Assembly (NCBI GenBank): GCA_036563245.1
Contig: DATCMU010000007.1
Location: 1 to 58,816 of the forward strand
Origin: DATCMU01 sp036563245
Lineage (GTDB): Bacteria > Pseudomonadota > Alphaproteobacteria > Rhizobiales > Devosiaceae
Length of the DNA: 58,816 bases
Direction of reading: 5' to 3'
Position numbers and translations under genes: made by a program. This document shows, piece after piece, positions 1 through 8,743 of this stretch; positions within the stretch are counted from its first letter, which is position 1; every line of letters begins with the position of its first letter. The notes below the pieces were generated by a model. That model did not search any database. It had not been told where the DNA came from and saw nothing but the letters and a program-made list of their open reading frames with translations.

Positions 1-524
1 ACCTGTTCATTGGCGAGCACGGTCATGTCCACCGGGTCCCAATTGACCTTGGACTGCTTGCGCGCGACCAGTCCGGCCTGGAGGAAGTCCAGAAACAGCA
101 TCTGCTGGCGATGATAGTATTCGACGTCGCAGGTTGCGAACTCGCGCGACCAGTCCAGGCTCAACCCCATCGACTTGAGCTGGGAGCGCATGGTGGCGAT
201 ATTCCTGTAGGTCCACTCCTTGGGGTGCACCTTGTTCTGCATGGCGGCATTCTCGGCGGGCATGCCGAACGCGTCCCAGCCCATCGGATGCAGCACGTTC
301 TTGCCTCGCGCACGGTGGTAGCGCGCCACCACGTCGCCCATCGCGTAGTTGCGGACGTGCCCCATATGGATGCGGCCGGACGGATAGGGGAACATTTCAA
401 GGACGTAATAGCGTTCCCGCGGGTCGTCATTGCGGACCGTGAAACAGTCCTTCTCAGCCCACACCTTCTGCCAATGGGGCTCCATTTCACGCGGGTTGTA
501 TCGCTCGCCGCCTCTAGCGCTCAC
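1..524 (-). CDS. leuS: Leucyl-tRNA synthetase, N-terminal part (cut by window edge)
   Basis: This is a class I aminoacyl-tRNA synthetase that charges tRNA-Leu in the cytoplasm. About 174 N-terminal residues are in the window and the rest lies to the left. The family opening ERYNPRE is at residues 7-13 and the ATP-binding HIGH-type motif reads HMGH at residues 53-56, inside PYPSGRIHMGHVRNYAMGD. I chose the GTG at 524 because it places the ERYNPRE block near the N terminus and has a weak AGGTAG ribosome-binding site; the first ATG (485) would cut into that block. It is divergent from the YggS gene, with 77 bp between the starts. The family assignment is secure; only the start codon is uncertain. 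Confidence 0.95.
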   Translation of the reverse strand, partial: MSARGGERYNPREMEPHWQKVWAEKDCFTVRNDDPRERYYVLEMFPYPSGRIHMGHVRNYAMGDVVARYHRARGKNVLHPMGWDAFGMPAENAAMQNKVHPKEWTYRNIATMRSQLKSMGLSLDWSREFATCDVEYYHRQQMLFLDFLQAGLVARKQSKVNWDPVDMTVLANEQ

Positions 525-601
525 TTGAACTACCTGTACTTGTCTCTTGTGGGGAAAACGGGTTACGGGACCATCACCAGAAAAGAGTTAACAGGTCAAC
601 G

Positions 602-1288
602 GTGAACGCAATGAGCGAACCGGTCGAAACCGCCCGGGAGCGGCTCGAATACATCCGCAGGCGCATGGCCAAGGCAGCGGCGCGGTTCGGCGATGCCCCG
701 GGGCGGACCCGTCTGATCGCCGTGTCCAAGACATTCGGCGCGGACGCGATCGTGCCGCTGATCGATGCCGGGCAACGCGTGTTCGGGGAGAACCGCGTCC
801 AGGAGGCGAAGGCAAAATGGCCCGCACTCAAGCAGATGCACCCCGATATCGAACTGCACCTGATCGGCCCCTTGCAGACCAACAAGGTGAAAGATGCCGT
901 GGCCTTATTCGACGTGATCGAGACCGTCGACCGCGACAAGCTGGCAAGAGCGCTGGCCGACGAAATGGCGCGGACCGGGCGGCGACTGCCCTGTTATGTC
1001 CAGGTCAATATCGGGGCCGAAGAACAAAAAAGCGGCGTCAGTGTCGAAGAGGCAAGGGCATTGGTTGAGCGGTGCCGGGAGGTCCATCGTCTCGATGTCG
1101 TGGGGCTGATGGGTATTCCGCCGGCCGACGAGCCGCCGGGACCCTATTTCGCCATGCTCGCCGAACTGGCGCGCGATTGCGGGCTTGCAAGGGTGTCGAT
1201 GGGCATGAGCGGAGACTTCGAAACCGCCATCGAAATGGGCGCCACGGAGGTCAGGGTCGGCTCGGCGCTGTTCGGCGCGCGCCATTAA
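602..1288 (+). CDS. YggS-family PLP-binding homeostasis protein
   Basis: The 228-residue product is a YggS/PROSC (UPF0001) protein, a single-domain fold-III TIM barrel that binds pyridoxal phosphate and buffers its cellular level without a known catalytic reaction. The PLP lysine is Lys43 in IAVSKTFGAD, GENRVQEAK and LIGPLQTNK follow, and the C-terminal phosphate loop SMGMSGDFETAI is present. Length is normal for the family. The GTG at 602 is preceded by an AGG at a sensible distance; an in-frame ATG at 611 is an alternative that removes three residues. It is transcribed away from leuS, an arrangement I recall from other rhizobial genomes. Confidence 0.93.
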   Translation: MNAMSEPVETARERLEYIRRRMAKAAARFGDAPGRTRLIAVSKTFGADAIVPLIDAGQRVFGENRVQEAKAKWPALKQMHPDIELHLIGPLQTNKVKDAVALFDVIETVDRDKLARALADEMARTGRRLPCYVQVNIGAEEQKSGVSVEEARALVERCREVHRLDVVGLMGIPPADEPPGPYFAMLAELARDCGLARVSMGMSGDFETAIEMGATEVRVGSALFGARH

Positions 1289-1326
1289 CCCTGGCGGGGA
1301 GCAGTCTTGGCGTCACGCGCAAGTGA

Positions 1327-1355
1327 TTGGCGCGTCAACGCGTGAATCCTACATT
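1327..1355 (+). promoter_or_regulatory. Putative sigma-70 promoter for the response regulator gene
   Basis: TTGGCG (1327-1332) and TACATT (1350-1355) are separated by exactly 17 bp. A perfect 5-bp inverted repeat, CGCGT-CA-ACGCG (1331-1342), starts in the -35 box and runs into the spacer, where a bound regulator could occlude polymerase. Transcription would start near 1362, ahead of the regulator start codon at 1418. This is a match by eye only. Confidence 0.4.
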
Positions 1356-1367
1356 AAGGGCGTGAGT

Positions 1368-1390
1368 TTCGGTCCCGCGGTGGGGCCGAA
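1368..1390 (+). other. Stem-loop in the 5' leader of the response regulator gene
   Basis: Arms TTCGGTCCC (1368-1376) and GGGGCCGAA (1382-1390) pair over nine positions with one G-T wobble and a 5-nt loop. No T-run follows, so it is a poor terminator for the upstream gene. It would lie in the mRNA leader about 28 nt before the start codon and could act as a DNA operator or a leader structure. Confidence 0.4.
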
Positions 1391-1417
1391 GTGCAGAACC
1401 CTTGCGGAGTAGGGACA

Positions 1418-2101
1418 ATGAACAAGCGCCGTCTGTTCATCATCGACGATGACGAAGACCTGCGTTCGACGCTGGTCGAACAGCTCAACCACTATCGTGA
1501 ATTCGATATCAGCGAGGCCGGTACGGCCCGCGACGCCCTGGATAGGGCGAAGAGCCAGCATGTCGATCTCATGATCCTCGATGTGGGGCTCCCCGACATG
1601 GATGGGCGCGAAGCGGTGAAGATCCTCAGGCGCTCCGGGTTCAAGAGCCCGATCCTGATGCTCACCGGGCACGACACCGATTCCGACCAGATCCTTGGGC
1701 TGGAGAGTGGCGCCAACGATTATGTGACGAAGCCGTTCCGTTTCTCGGTCCTGCTTGCGCGCATCCGCGCCGCATTGCGCCAGCACGACCAGAGCGAAGA
1801 CGTGGTGTTCACGATCGGGCCCTATACGTTCCAGCCGGCCGCCAAGCTTCTGGAGAGCCCGGACGGGGGCAAGGTGCGGCTGACCGACAAGGAAACGTCG
1901 ATACTGAAATATCTCTATCGGCAGGGACCCAAGACGATCACGCGCGATGTGCTGCTGCAGGAAGTGTGGGGATACAACAACAGGGTCACCACGCACACGC
2001 TGGAAACCCATATCTACCGCCTCAGGCAAAAAATAGAACGGGACCCGTCCAATGCGAGGTTGCTCGTGACCGAGGAAGGCGGCTATCGTCTGGTCCCATA
2101 G
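1418..2101 (+). CDS. OmpR/PhoB-family response regulator (orphan)
   Basis: This 227-residue cytoplasmic transcription factor has a receiver domain at about residues 5-120 and a winged-helix DNA-binding domain at about 130-227. Receiver residues are intact: acidic pocket Asp10-Asp12, phosphoacceptor Asp55 in LMILDVGLPDMDG, Thr83 and Lys105. The effector domain shows the family pattern LTDKETSILKYL and THIYRLRQKIE. I start at the ATG at 1418, which has a GGAG site just upstream; an upstream in-frame GTG (1391) would add nine residues unlike the family. No histidine kinase is nearby, so the phosphodonor is unknown. The next gene encodes a cyclic-nucleotide-binding-fold protein and may be cotranscribed. 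Confidence 0.9.
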   Translation: MNKRRLFIIDDDEDLRSTLVEQLNHYREFDISEAGTARDALDRAKSQHVDLMILDVGLPDMDGREAVKILRRSGFKSPILMLTGHDTDSDQILGLESGANDYVTKPFRFSVLLARIRAALRQHDQSEDVVFTIGPYTFQPAAKLLESPDGGKVRLTDKETSILKYLYRQGPKTITRDVLLQEVWGYNNRVTTHTLETHIYRLRQKIERDPSNARLLVTEEGGYRLVP

Positions 2102-2218
2102 GGGCCGATGGACACCGGCGAATCGGCGCACGGCCCTCAGTAATCGCCCGGGGTGCGCGACGGCAGGAGAAGCACGAGGGGAGCTTCCGATGTCGCCTCC
2201 GGGTGTTGGGGCGGGTGA

Positions 2219-2677
2219 ATGGATCTCGACGACAACGAGACGGTGCTGGCTGCGGCGGAGTTCCTGAAGGATCTTGACGAAACGCAGCGCAGATTGCTGG
2301 CATTTTCTTCCGAGCGTGTGACCCACCAGGAAGGCGCCGTGCTTTATCGCGCACGTGCCATCTCGGAGGGCGCGCATGTCCTGATTTCCGGTGTGCTTGA
2401 AGCGCGAGGGGAAAGCGGCGAAACCACGCGCGTTTTCGAGGAACCCGGGGCGCTTCTGGCCGCCATGTCGCTGATCGTAGCCAAGCCGCGCCCGGTGACA
2501 CTGGTCGCCAGGACGAAAAGCGAAACACTGTTCATCCCCCGAACGGCGTTCATGAAGCTGGTCCGCTCCTATCCGGATCTGGCGGGGCGGCTGGCCGAGC
2601 AGGTGCGCAAGGAGCTTTCCGAATATATCCGGACGCTCAGGCCGCTGCGTTCCAGGTTGCTGCGCGACGGGGAATAG
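2219..2677 (+). CDS. Cyclic-nucleotide-binding-fold protein without DNA-binding domain
   Basis: The 152-residue product aligns in pattern with Crp-type cyclic-nucleotide-binding beta-barrels. Recognisable parts are LLAFSSERVTHQEGAVLYRARAI-like strands near residues 27-50, a turn around residues 50-75 and a C-terminal helix rich in Leu and Arg. It stops at the dimerisation helix and has no helix-turn-helix, so it is not itself a transcription factor. The canonical phosphate-binding-cassette arginine pattern is not clear, so the ligand may not be cAMP. It lies 117 bp after the response regulator and converges on xthA, with 12 bp between stop codons. A sensor or partner role for the regulator is an inference from position only. 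Confidence 0.75.
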   Translation: MDLDDNETVLAAAEFLKDLDETQRRLLAFSSERVTHQEGAVLYRARAISEGAHVLISGVLEARGESGETTRVFEEPGALLAAMSLIVAKPRPVTLVARTKSETLFIPRTAFMKLVRSYPDLAGRLAEQVRKELSEYIRTLRPLRSRLLRDGE

Positions 2678-2689
2678 GCCCGCCCGGCC

Positions 2690-3493
2690 TCAACCCAGTT
2701 CGACGATGACGGGGACGTGGTCGGATGGCTTGTCGCCCCATCCGCGGGCCGGGCGCACGACTTCGATACCGCGTGAAGACGCGGCGACATCCGGGGTCGA
2801 CCAGATGTGGTCGAGCCGACGGCCCTTGTCGGCGGCATCCCAGTCCCTGGCCCTATAGCTCCACCACGTGTAGAGCTTCTCGCTGGCGGGTACGTGCTTG
2901 CGCACCAGATCCACCCATCCACGCCGGTCGCGCAGGTCGTCGAGCGCCTCGGTTTCGACCGGGGTGTGGCTGACTACCTTGAGCAATTGCTTGTGGCTCC
3001 ACACATCGTTTTCGTGCGGGGCGATATTGAAGTCGCCCGCGATCAGCTGCCCGGTGGAGAACTCGTCGGTGTCGAACCATTCCGCCAGCTCGGCGAGGAA
3101 ATCGAGCTTGTGTCGGAACTTCGGGTTGATTTCCGGATCGGGCTCGTCGCCGCCAGCGGGAATATAGAAATTATGGGCGCGCAAGGCGCCTCTTCCCGGA
3201 TCAAGCACCGCCGAGATATGCCGCGCTTCGGGTATGCCACAAAAGCTGCGCGACTGCGGGTCCGAGAGCGGAAATTTCGAAACGATGGCGACGCCATGAT
3301 AGCCCTTCTGTCCCGCGACAGCCTGGTGGGGATAGCCGGCGGCGGCGAGGTCGGCGCCCGGAAACTGGTCGTTGGTGCACTTGATCTCCTGAAGCATGAG
3401 CACGTCCGGCCGGTGGGAGCCCAGGAAGTCGAGAACCATGGGCAGGCGCAGGCGGACGGAGTTGATGTTCCAGGTGGCGATCTTGGCGGACAT
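2690..3493 (-). CDS. xthA: Exodeoxyribonuclease III
   Basis: The 267-residue enzyme belongs to the exonuclease III/AP-endonuclease (EEP) family. It cuts the phosphodiester bond 5' to abasic sites and has 3'-to-5' exonuclease and 3'-phosphatase activity in base excision repair. Family residues are visible: Asn in TWNINS (7-12), metal-binding Glu36 in LMLQEIKC, the GDFNIAP block, RRLDHIW, and the catalytic SDHVPV near the C terminus. Length is normal. It is transcribed leftward, followed within 12 bp by the stop of the convergent cyclic-nucleotide-fold gene, and lies downstream of the LolA gene. Confidence 0.96.
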   Translation of the reverse strand: MSAKIATWNINSVRLRLPMVLDFLGSHRPDVLMLQEIKCTNDQFPGADLAAAGYPHQAVAGQKGYHGVAIVSKFPLSDPQSRSFCGIPEARHISAVLDPGRGALRAHNFYIPAGGDEPDPEINPKFRHKLDFLAELAEWFDTDEFSTGQLIAGDFNIAPHENDVWSHKQLLKVVSHTPVETEALDDLRDRRGWVDLVRKHVPASEKLYTWWSYRARDWDAADKGRRLDHIWSTPDVAASSRGIEVVRPARGWGDKPSDHVPVIVELG

Positions 3494-3589
3494 TCTTGGT
3501 GGCCTTCAGGCGTAAAGGGGGGCGGCAAACCCCATGTGAACGGGAGCGGTTGTCGGTGCCCGGCGGCGGGCCTGCCTTCCAGAACGGCT

Positions 3590-4414
3590 CTATTGCTGGA
3601 CGGCGGTGTAGGTGGGGTCGAGATAGAAATAGGACTTGGGGATGTCGACGCCGGTCGTCACGTCATAGATGGAAAAGGTGATCTGGCTGCCGTCCGAATT
3701 TGCGATGGTCCACTGCCGAAGATCCTTGGTCTGCTTGTCGAAGATCAGCGCCACGTCGACCGGACCCATCGGCGTCTGGTCGCGTATGGTAATCGACATG
3801 AACGCTTCGGACGACACCACGTCCACGATGTTGGCGGAGAACAGATCGATCTTGTCGGTCAGAAATTCACGCAAGGGCACCATGTCCTGCGGATAGGCAT
3901 ATTTGGTGCGGTCCTTGCGGTTGATGACGTAGAAGCCGCGCCCCACGGAAATGATCTCCTCGCGCGACGGCGGGTCATAGCGGAAGCGGATCTTGTCGGG
4001 GCGGTCGAGGTAGAAGGTGCCCTGGATCCGGGAGCCGTCGCCATTGATCTGCTCGAAGCGCCCGGTCATCGTCTTGATGGCCGAATTGTGGGCGCCGATG
4101 TCGGCGATCAACTGTTTGTCCTCCGGCGTCAGGACGTGATCGAGCGGCAGAACGGGCATGGACGAGGCCGGCGGCACGGCTGTCGCATCCGGCGCGGCCG
4201 AAGGGTCTGTCGCCGGCACGGGGGCGCCATCGATCGGGGTTCCGTCGGGCCAGACATTGGGCGCGTTGGTGGTGGGAACGGGCGGGAAGCCGGACGAGTC
4301 CGGCGTCGCGGATTGCGGCGGCATGGGGATCGGCGCTGCATCTTCCTGGGCAAGGGCGGGGACGGCCAGAATCGACCCGAGCGCGAATAGGACAAGCAGG
4401 CGGTTGGCGGACAT
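3590..4414 (-). CDS. lolA: LolA-like outer-membrane lipoprotein carrier protein
   Basis: The 274-residue protein is predicted to be a periplasmic carrier that ferries lipoproteins from the inner to the outer membrane. The start at 4414 gives a clear signal peptide (MSANRLLVLFALGSILAVPALAQ, about 23 residues in all); a longer frame exists upstream but would bury it. Residues about 24-90 are a Pro/Ala/Asp-rich, probably disordered linker that classical LolA lacks. The LolA barrel follows, with TMTGRFEQ, GTFYLDRPDKIRFRYDPP and the C-terminal GSQITFSIYDV block. It is downstream of ftsK on the same strand, with 149 bp between them, an arrangement common in alphaproteobacteria. Confidence 0.85.
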   Translation of the reverse strand: MSANRLLVLFALGSILAVPALAQEDAAPIPMPPQSATPDSSGFPPVPTTNAPNVWPDGTPIDGAPVPATDPSAAPDATAVPPASSMPVLPLDHVLTPEDKQLIADIGAHNSAIKTMTGRFEQINGDGSRIQGTFYLDRPDKIRFRYDPPSREEIISVGRGFYVINRKDRTKYAYPQDMVPLREFLTDKIDLFSANIVDVVSSEAFMSITIRDQTPMGPVDVALIFDKQTKDLRQWTIANSDGSQITFSIYDVTTGVDIPKSYFYLDPTYTAVQQ

Positions 4415-4563
4415 GCGTGCGGACCCTGATCTGGTTGCGGCTTTGGCGGCGGACACTGCCGGACAAATGCGGCAGCAGCGCGAAGCGATTGTCCGAAATG
4501 TAGTCACGAAACCGCGCATTGAACAGGTGGGCCGCCCGGGTCGGCCTTCGACGTCCCACCGGC

Positions 4564-7164
4564 TCAGTACCCGTCCGCGTTGTCCCCCACCAGGATCTCG
4601 CGCTTGCCCGCATGGTTGGGCGGGGAAATCACGCCCTCGTGTTCCATGCGCTCGATGAGCGTTGCCGCCCGGTTGTAGCCGATCGAAAGGCGGCGCTGGA
4701 TGTAGCTTGTCGAAGCCTTCTTGTCGTTCAGGACGATGTTGACGGCCTTGTCGTAGAGCTCGTCGCCGGAGCCGCCGAAGTCCTGGCCGGGCATGCCGTC
4801 CTCATCGTCCTCCGCAGTGATCGATTCCAGATAGTCCGGGGCGCCCTGGCACTTGAGGTGCGCAACGACTTCCTCGACCTCGTTGTCGGAGACGAACGGG
4901 CCGTGCAGTCGGCGAATGCGTCCGCCGCCAGCCATGTAGAGCATGTCGCCCATGCCCAGCAATTGCTCGGCCCCCTGCTCGCCCAGAATGGTCCGGCTGT
5001 CGATCTTGGAGGTCACCTGGAAGGAAATCCGGGTCGGGAAGTTCGCCTTGATCGTACCAGTGATCACGTCCACCGACGGGCGCTGCGTGGCCATGATGAG
5101 GTGGATACCCGCGGCGCGCGCCATCTGCGCCAGGCGCTGGATGGCGCCTTCGATGTCCTTGCCGGCCACCATCATGAGGTCGGCCATCTCGTCGACGATG
5201 ACCACGATATAGGGAAGTGGCTCGAGGGAGAATTCCTCGCTCTCGAAGATGGCTTCGCCGGTCTCCTTGTCGAAGCCGGTCTGCACGGTGCGGGTGATGA
5301 CGTCGCCCTTCTGGGCGGCCTCGGTGACCCGCTGGTTGAAGCCGTCGATATTGCGCACCCCGATCTTGGACATCTTCTTGTAGCGGTCCTCCATCTCGCG
5401 CACCGCCCATTTCAACGCGACGACCGCCTTGGCCGGATCGGTGACCACGGGGGTGAGAAGGTGGGGGATGCCATCGTAGATGGACAGTTCGAGCATCTTG
5501 GGATCGACCATGATCAGGCGGCACTGCTCCGGCGTCATGCGGTAGAGCAGGGAGAGGATCATGGTGTTCACCGCAACGGACTTGCCCGATCCGGTGGTGC
5601 CCGCGATCAGCAGGTGCGGCATGCGGGCAAGATCGGCAATCACCGGCTCGCCGCCGATGGTCTTGCCAAGGCAGATCGGCAGCTTGCCCTTCATCTTCTC
5701 GAAATCCGCCGAAGCGAGCATCTCGCGCAGGAACACGGTATCGCGCGTCTGGTTTGGCAGTTCGATGCCGATGGCATTGCGGCCCGGAACCACCGCGACA
5801 CGCGCCGAAATGGCGCTCATGGAGCGTGCAATGTCATCGGCGAGGGAAATCACCCGGCTCGACTTGATGCCCGGTGCGGGTTCCAGTTCGTAAAGGGTCA
5901 CCACGGGGCCGGGGCGCACATTGATGATATCGCCCTTCACGCCGAAATCCTCAAGCACGGCTTCGAGGCGGCGCGCGTTCTGCTCGAGTTTTTCAGGTTG
6001 CTGGTCGACGCCGGGGCTATTGTGGCGCGGTTCGGCGAGCAGTCCGAGCGGGGGCAGTTCGAAGCCCTCGGGGTCCAGCAGGCTCCCCTGCGCCTCCAGA
6101 ACGATGCGCTTTCCCTCCGCAGGTTTCGGCGCTGGCGCGGACACGCGCTGGCTGGCGGCGGTTTGGGGGCGTGGGGCGGTCTGTTGGCCGCGCCCGGCAA
6201 TCAGGCGCCCGATGCCGTCGTCGTCTGCGACTGTGGGGCGAGGCGTGTCGAAATCATCGATGTCGATGACATCGTCGTCCTCCGGATAGTCGCGCGCCAC
6301 TTCAAACTCCTCCAGAACCGGTTCGCGGCGCGCTGAATAGCCTTGTGGCGGACGCTCCCCTTCGAGTTGGGGTTCCACCGCGGTCTCGCGCCAGTTCTGT
6401 TCCTCCGCCTCGGCCTTCTGGCGGGCGTTGACACGCGCCTTGCGCCAGGCGGTGCGGGCGGAATATCCCGTATGGACCAGCGCGCCGACGACGACGGAGA
6501 GGAAACCGTCGCCTCTTTCGGGGGCATCGGGATCGGCGTCAGCCCGCGTCTTGCGCGACACGAACGGGATGGCCGTCCGCACGCCGGAAGAGAGCCAGTA
6601 GAGCGCAAGGGTTGGCGCGAGAAGGATGGCGGCGAAAAGGACCGACGCGGTGCCATCGGGCTCTGCACCCATGACGATGGCGGCAAGGCTTGAAAAGCCG
6701 GAGCCGACAAATCCGCCGAGTCCTGTGGGCAGCGGCCATGTGGCCGGCACGGCGAAGAACGACAGCAGGCCCGAACACAGCAATAGCCCACCGATCCAGG
6801 CCAGAAGGCGAAACCCGAATCGCGACGGAATCCGGCGCAGCGTGAGGGTATACCCCCAAAGGGCGGGCACGATGAGCGAAAGGACAGCGGCAAGGCCGAA
6901 CAGCTGGAACAACAGGTCGGCGACAACGGCGCCAGGGAAGCCGAGCCAGTTGGCCGGGACCTTGCTGGTCGCATAGGAGAGGCTGGGATCGTCCACCGAC
7001 CAGGACGCGAGCGCGGCCAGGGTGAGGCCGACAAGGGCCAGCACGGCAAGACCGGCGAGCCGGACGGGGATGCGAATCGCGAATGTATTGGGCGCGGCGG
7101 GCTCGGCGGCGGCTCGGGACCGCGGACGGGGTGCGCCAAGCGCTCGGGAAGTTTGTGCAGCCAT
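4564..7164 (-). CDS. ftsK: DNA translocase FtsK
   Basis: The 866-residue product is an inner-membrane-anchored DNA pump that clears and resolves chromosome termini at the division septum. About four transmembrane segments occupy residues 30-200. A charged/proline linker follows to about 380, then the RecA-like motor with Walker A GTTGSGKS near residue 523 and Walker B VVIVDEMADLM. The C-terminal winged-helix gamma domain, which reads KOPS sequences, spans roughly 800-866 (AVNIVLNDKKAS, LSIGYNRAATLIERME). The linker is short compared with E. coli FtsK (1329 residues) but usual for alphaproteobacteria. The ATG at 7164 is the natural start before a basic N terminus. Confidence 0.97.
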   Translation of the reverse strand: MAAQTSRALGAPRPRSRAAAEPAAPNTFAIRIPVRLAGLAVLALVGLTLAALASWSVDDPSLSYATSKVPANWLGFPGAVVADLLFQLFGLAAVLSLIVPALWGYTLTLRRIPSRFGFRLLAWIGGLLLCSGLLSFFAVPATWPLPTGLGGFVGSGFSSLAAIVMGAEPDGTASVLFAAILLAPTLALYWLSSGVRTAIPFVSRKTRADADPDAPERGDGFLSVVVGALVHTGYSARTAWRKARVNARQKAEAEEQNWRETAVEPQLEGERPPQGYSARREPVLEEFEVARDYPEDDDVIDIDDFDTPRPTVADDDGIGRLIAGRGQQTAPRPQTAASQRVSAPAPKPAEGKRIVLEAQGSLLDPEGFELPPLGLLAEPRHNSPGVDQQPEKLEQNARRLEAVLEDFGVKGDIINVRPGPVVTLYELEPAPGIKSSRVISLADDIARSMSAISARVAVVPGRNAIGIELPNQTRDTVFLREMLASADFEKMKGKLPICLGKTIGGEPVIADLARMPHLLIAGTTGSGKSVAVNTMILSLLYRMTPEQCRLIMVDPKMLELSIYDGIPHLLTPVVTDPAKAVVALKWAVREMEDRYKKMSKIGVRNIDGFNQRVTEAAQKGDVITRTVQTGFDKETGEAIFESEEFSLEPLPYIVVIVDEMADLMMVAGKDIEGAIQRLAQMARAAGIHLIMATQRPSVDVITGTIKANFPTRISFQVTSKIDSRTILGEQGAEQLLGMGDMLYMAGGGRIRRLHGPFVSDNEVEEVVAHLKCQGAPDYLESITAEDDEDGMPGQDFGGSGDELYDKAVNIVLNDKKASTSYIQRRLSIGYNRAATLIERMEHEGVISPPNHAGKREILVGDNADGY

Positions 7165-7270
7165 CTGGATCTAAAGACTTCTCGTCCTGTTGGAGGGCAC
7201 GCGAATTGTCAGTTCGCATGCTAGTGCGGCGTGGTTAATCCAAGGCTAACCATTCGGGCGTGCAGCAACG

Positions 7271-7300
7271 AAAAAGACCCGGCCGCATGGCGACCGGGTC
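7271..7300 (-). terminator. Intrinsic terminator of the amt gene
   Basis: Read leftward, GACCCGG (7300-7294) pairs with CCGGGTC (7282-7276) around an 11-nt loop and is followed by five T (7275-7271) and then CG. It lies 33 bp after the amt stop codon and 107 bp before the ftsK start, so it closes the amt transcript. Confidence 0.8.
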
Positions 7301-7332
7301 CCTTGGTGGATACTCGCGAGAATGGCAGCCTG

Positions 7333-8544
7333 TCAGTACTCGGCTTCGGGGTTGGCGCCGATGGAATGGATTGCGATGTCGGCGCCACGATGCTGGTCTT
7401 CGTCGGAAAGCCGGATACCGACCATGCGGCGCGACACGAAATAGACCAGCGAACCGGCCGCGAAGGCGTAGCCTGCCCCGAGCACCGAACCGAAGAGTTG
7501 GCTGAGCGGGCTGACCCCGCCGAGGCCACCGAGCGCCTGCAGCCCGAAAATGCCGGCGGCGATGCCGCCCCAAAGGCCGCACAGGCCATGCAGCGGCCAG
7601 ACACCGAGCACATCGTCTATCCTGAGCCGCTCCTGGGTGATGTGGAAGCAGTAGACGAATATCGCGCCGGCAATGCCGCCCACGGCGAGTGCGCCGATGG
7701 GATGCATGACGTCGGACCCGGCGCAGACCGCCACCAGGCCAGCGAGGGCGCCGTTGTGCACGAAGCCGGGGTCGCGTCGGCCGATCACGGTGGCCGAAAC
7801 GATACCGCCGACCATGGCCATGAGCGAATTGATGGCGACCAGGCCCGAAACCGCCGACAGGGACTGCGCCGACATCACGTTGAAGCCGAACCAGCCTACG
7901 CATAACAGCCAGGTGCCAAGCGCCAGCCAGGGCAGCGAAGACGGCGGGAATGGGCGGCCGCCCGGACCATAGCGCCCGATGCGCGGACCCAGGGCCCTTA
8001 CCGCCGCGAGGGCAAGCCAGCCGCCGACCGCGTGCACGACGATCGATCCGGCAAAGTCGTGGAACGGGGCGCCGAACGTCAAGGTGAAGAACGCCTGGGT
8101 GCCGAAATTGTTGTTCCAGACGATGCCTTCGAAGAACGGATAGATCAGCCCCACGATCACGGCGGCGGTGAAAACCTGCGGCCAGAATTTTGCCCGCTCG
8201 GCGATGCCCCCGGAAATGATCGCGGGCACCGCGGCGGCGAATGTGGCGAGAAAGAAGAAGCGAACCAGCCCCAGGCCCTGCAACGGCATCGGGGCGGAGC
8301 CGCCCCCTGTGAGATCGGTGGCGCTCATCAGGAAACTGGTGCCGTAGGCGACCCAGTAGCCGACAAAGAAGTAGGCGATGGTGGAGAAGGCGAAGTCGAC
8401 AATGATCTTCACCAGCGCGTTGACCTGGTTCTTGTGACGCACGGTGCCGACCTCGAGAAAGGCGAAGCCCCCGTGCATGGCAAAAACCAGGATGGCGCCC
8501 AGCAACAGGAAGAAGACGTCGAAGCCGACGTTTTGGGTGGTCAT
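7333..8544 (-). CDS. Ammonium transporter (Amt family), stand-alone copy
   Basis: The 403-residue inner-membrane channel conducts ammonium/ammonia. About eleven transmembrane helices are evident, beginning directly with GFDVFFLLLGAILVFAMHGG and without a cleaved signal peptide. The twin histidines of the pore are present in FAGSIVVHAVGGW and WPLHGLCGLWGG, and the cytoplasmic tail ends GADIAIHSIGANPEAEY. I start at 8544 because GGGAGA precedes it; the frame stays open 90 bp further upstream without membrane-like sequence. Unlike the next amt gene it has no PII gene attached and is clearly diverged from it, so it is probably a paralogue of different affinity. A sigma-54-like promoter lies 95 bp upstream and a terminator follows. 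Confidence 0.93.
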   Translation of the reverse strand: MTTQNVGFDVFFLLLGAILVFAMHGGFAFLEVGTVRHKNQVNALVKIIVDFAFSTIAYFFVGYWVAYGTSFLMSATDLTGGGSAPMPLQGLGLVRFFFLATFAAAVPAIISGGIAERAKFWPQVFTAAVIVGLIYPFFEGIVWNNNFGTQAFFTLTFGAPFHDFAGSIVVHAVGGWLALAAVRALGPRIGRYGPGGRPFPPSSLPWLALGTWLLCVGWFGFNVMSAQSLSAVSGLVAINSLMAMVGGIVSATVIGRRDPGFVHNGALAGLVAVCAGSDVMHPIGALAVGGIAGAIFVYCFHITQERLRIDDVLGVWPLHGLCGLWGGIAAGIFGLQALGGLGGVSPLSQLFGSVLGAGYAFAAGSLVYFVSRRMVGIRLSDEDQHRGADIAIHSIGANPEAEY

Positions 8545-8638
8545 GGCAATTCTCCCGCTCGCCGGGGCAGGCAGTGCACGCCCCGGCTGCATTCCTCTCA
8601 AAAGAACCGGCAATGCCGGCGCAAACCGCGCCACAGGT

Positions 8639-8654
8639 TACAAATGCCGTGCCA
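8639..8654 (-). promoter_or_regulatory. Sigma-54-type promoter for the stand-alone amt gene
   Basis: On the minus strand TGGCAC (8654-8649), five bases, then TTGTA (8643-8639) match the -24/-12 consensus TGGCACG-N4-TTGCA, with the G after TGGCAC also conserved. The only clear departure is T for C in the -12 GC. The predicted start near 8628 gives a leader of about 85 nt. Sigma-54 promoters with NtrC are the established control for ammonium transporters in this group. Confidence 0.65.
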
Positions 8655-8743
8655 AGGAGGGCGGCGGAGATAATTGCGGGATTTCAGTGTGTTGGCTGGC
8701 GCGCGCAGTGACCGCATCGCAGGCGCCGCCGCCATTGCCTGAA

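Noticed and set aside
4519..6336. 605-codon plus-strand frame over ftsK, and a 527-codon frame at 2807-4390 over xthA/lolA
   Set aside because: Both are shadows of well-supported minus-strand genes and have no recognisable domains or plausible starts.
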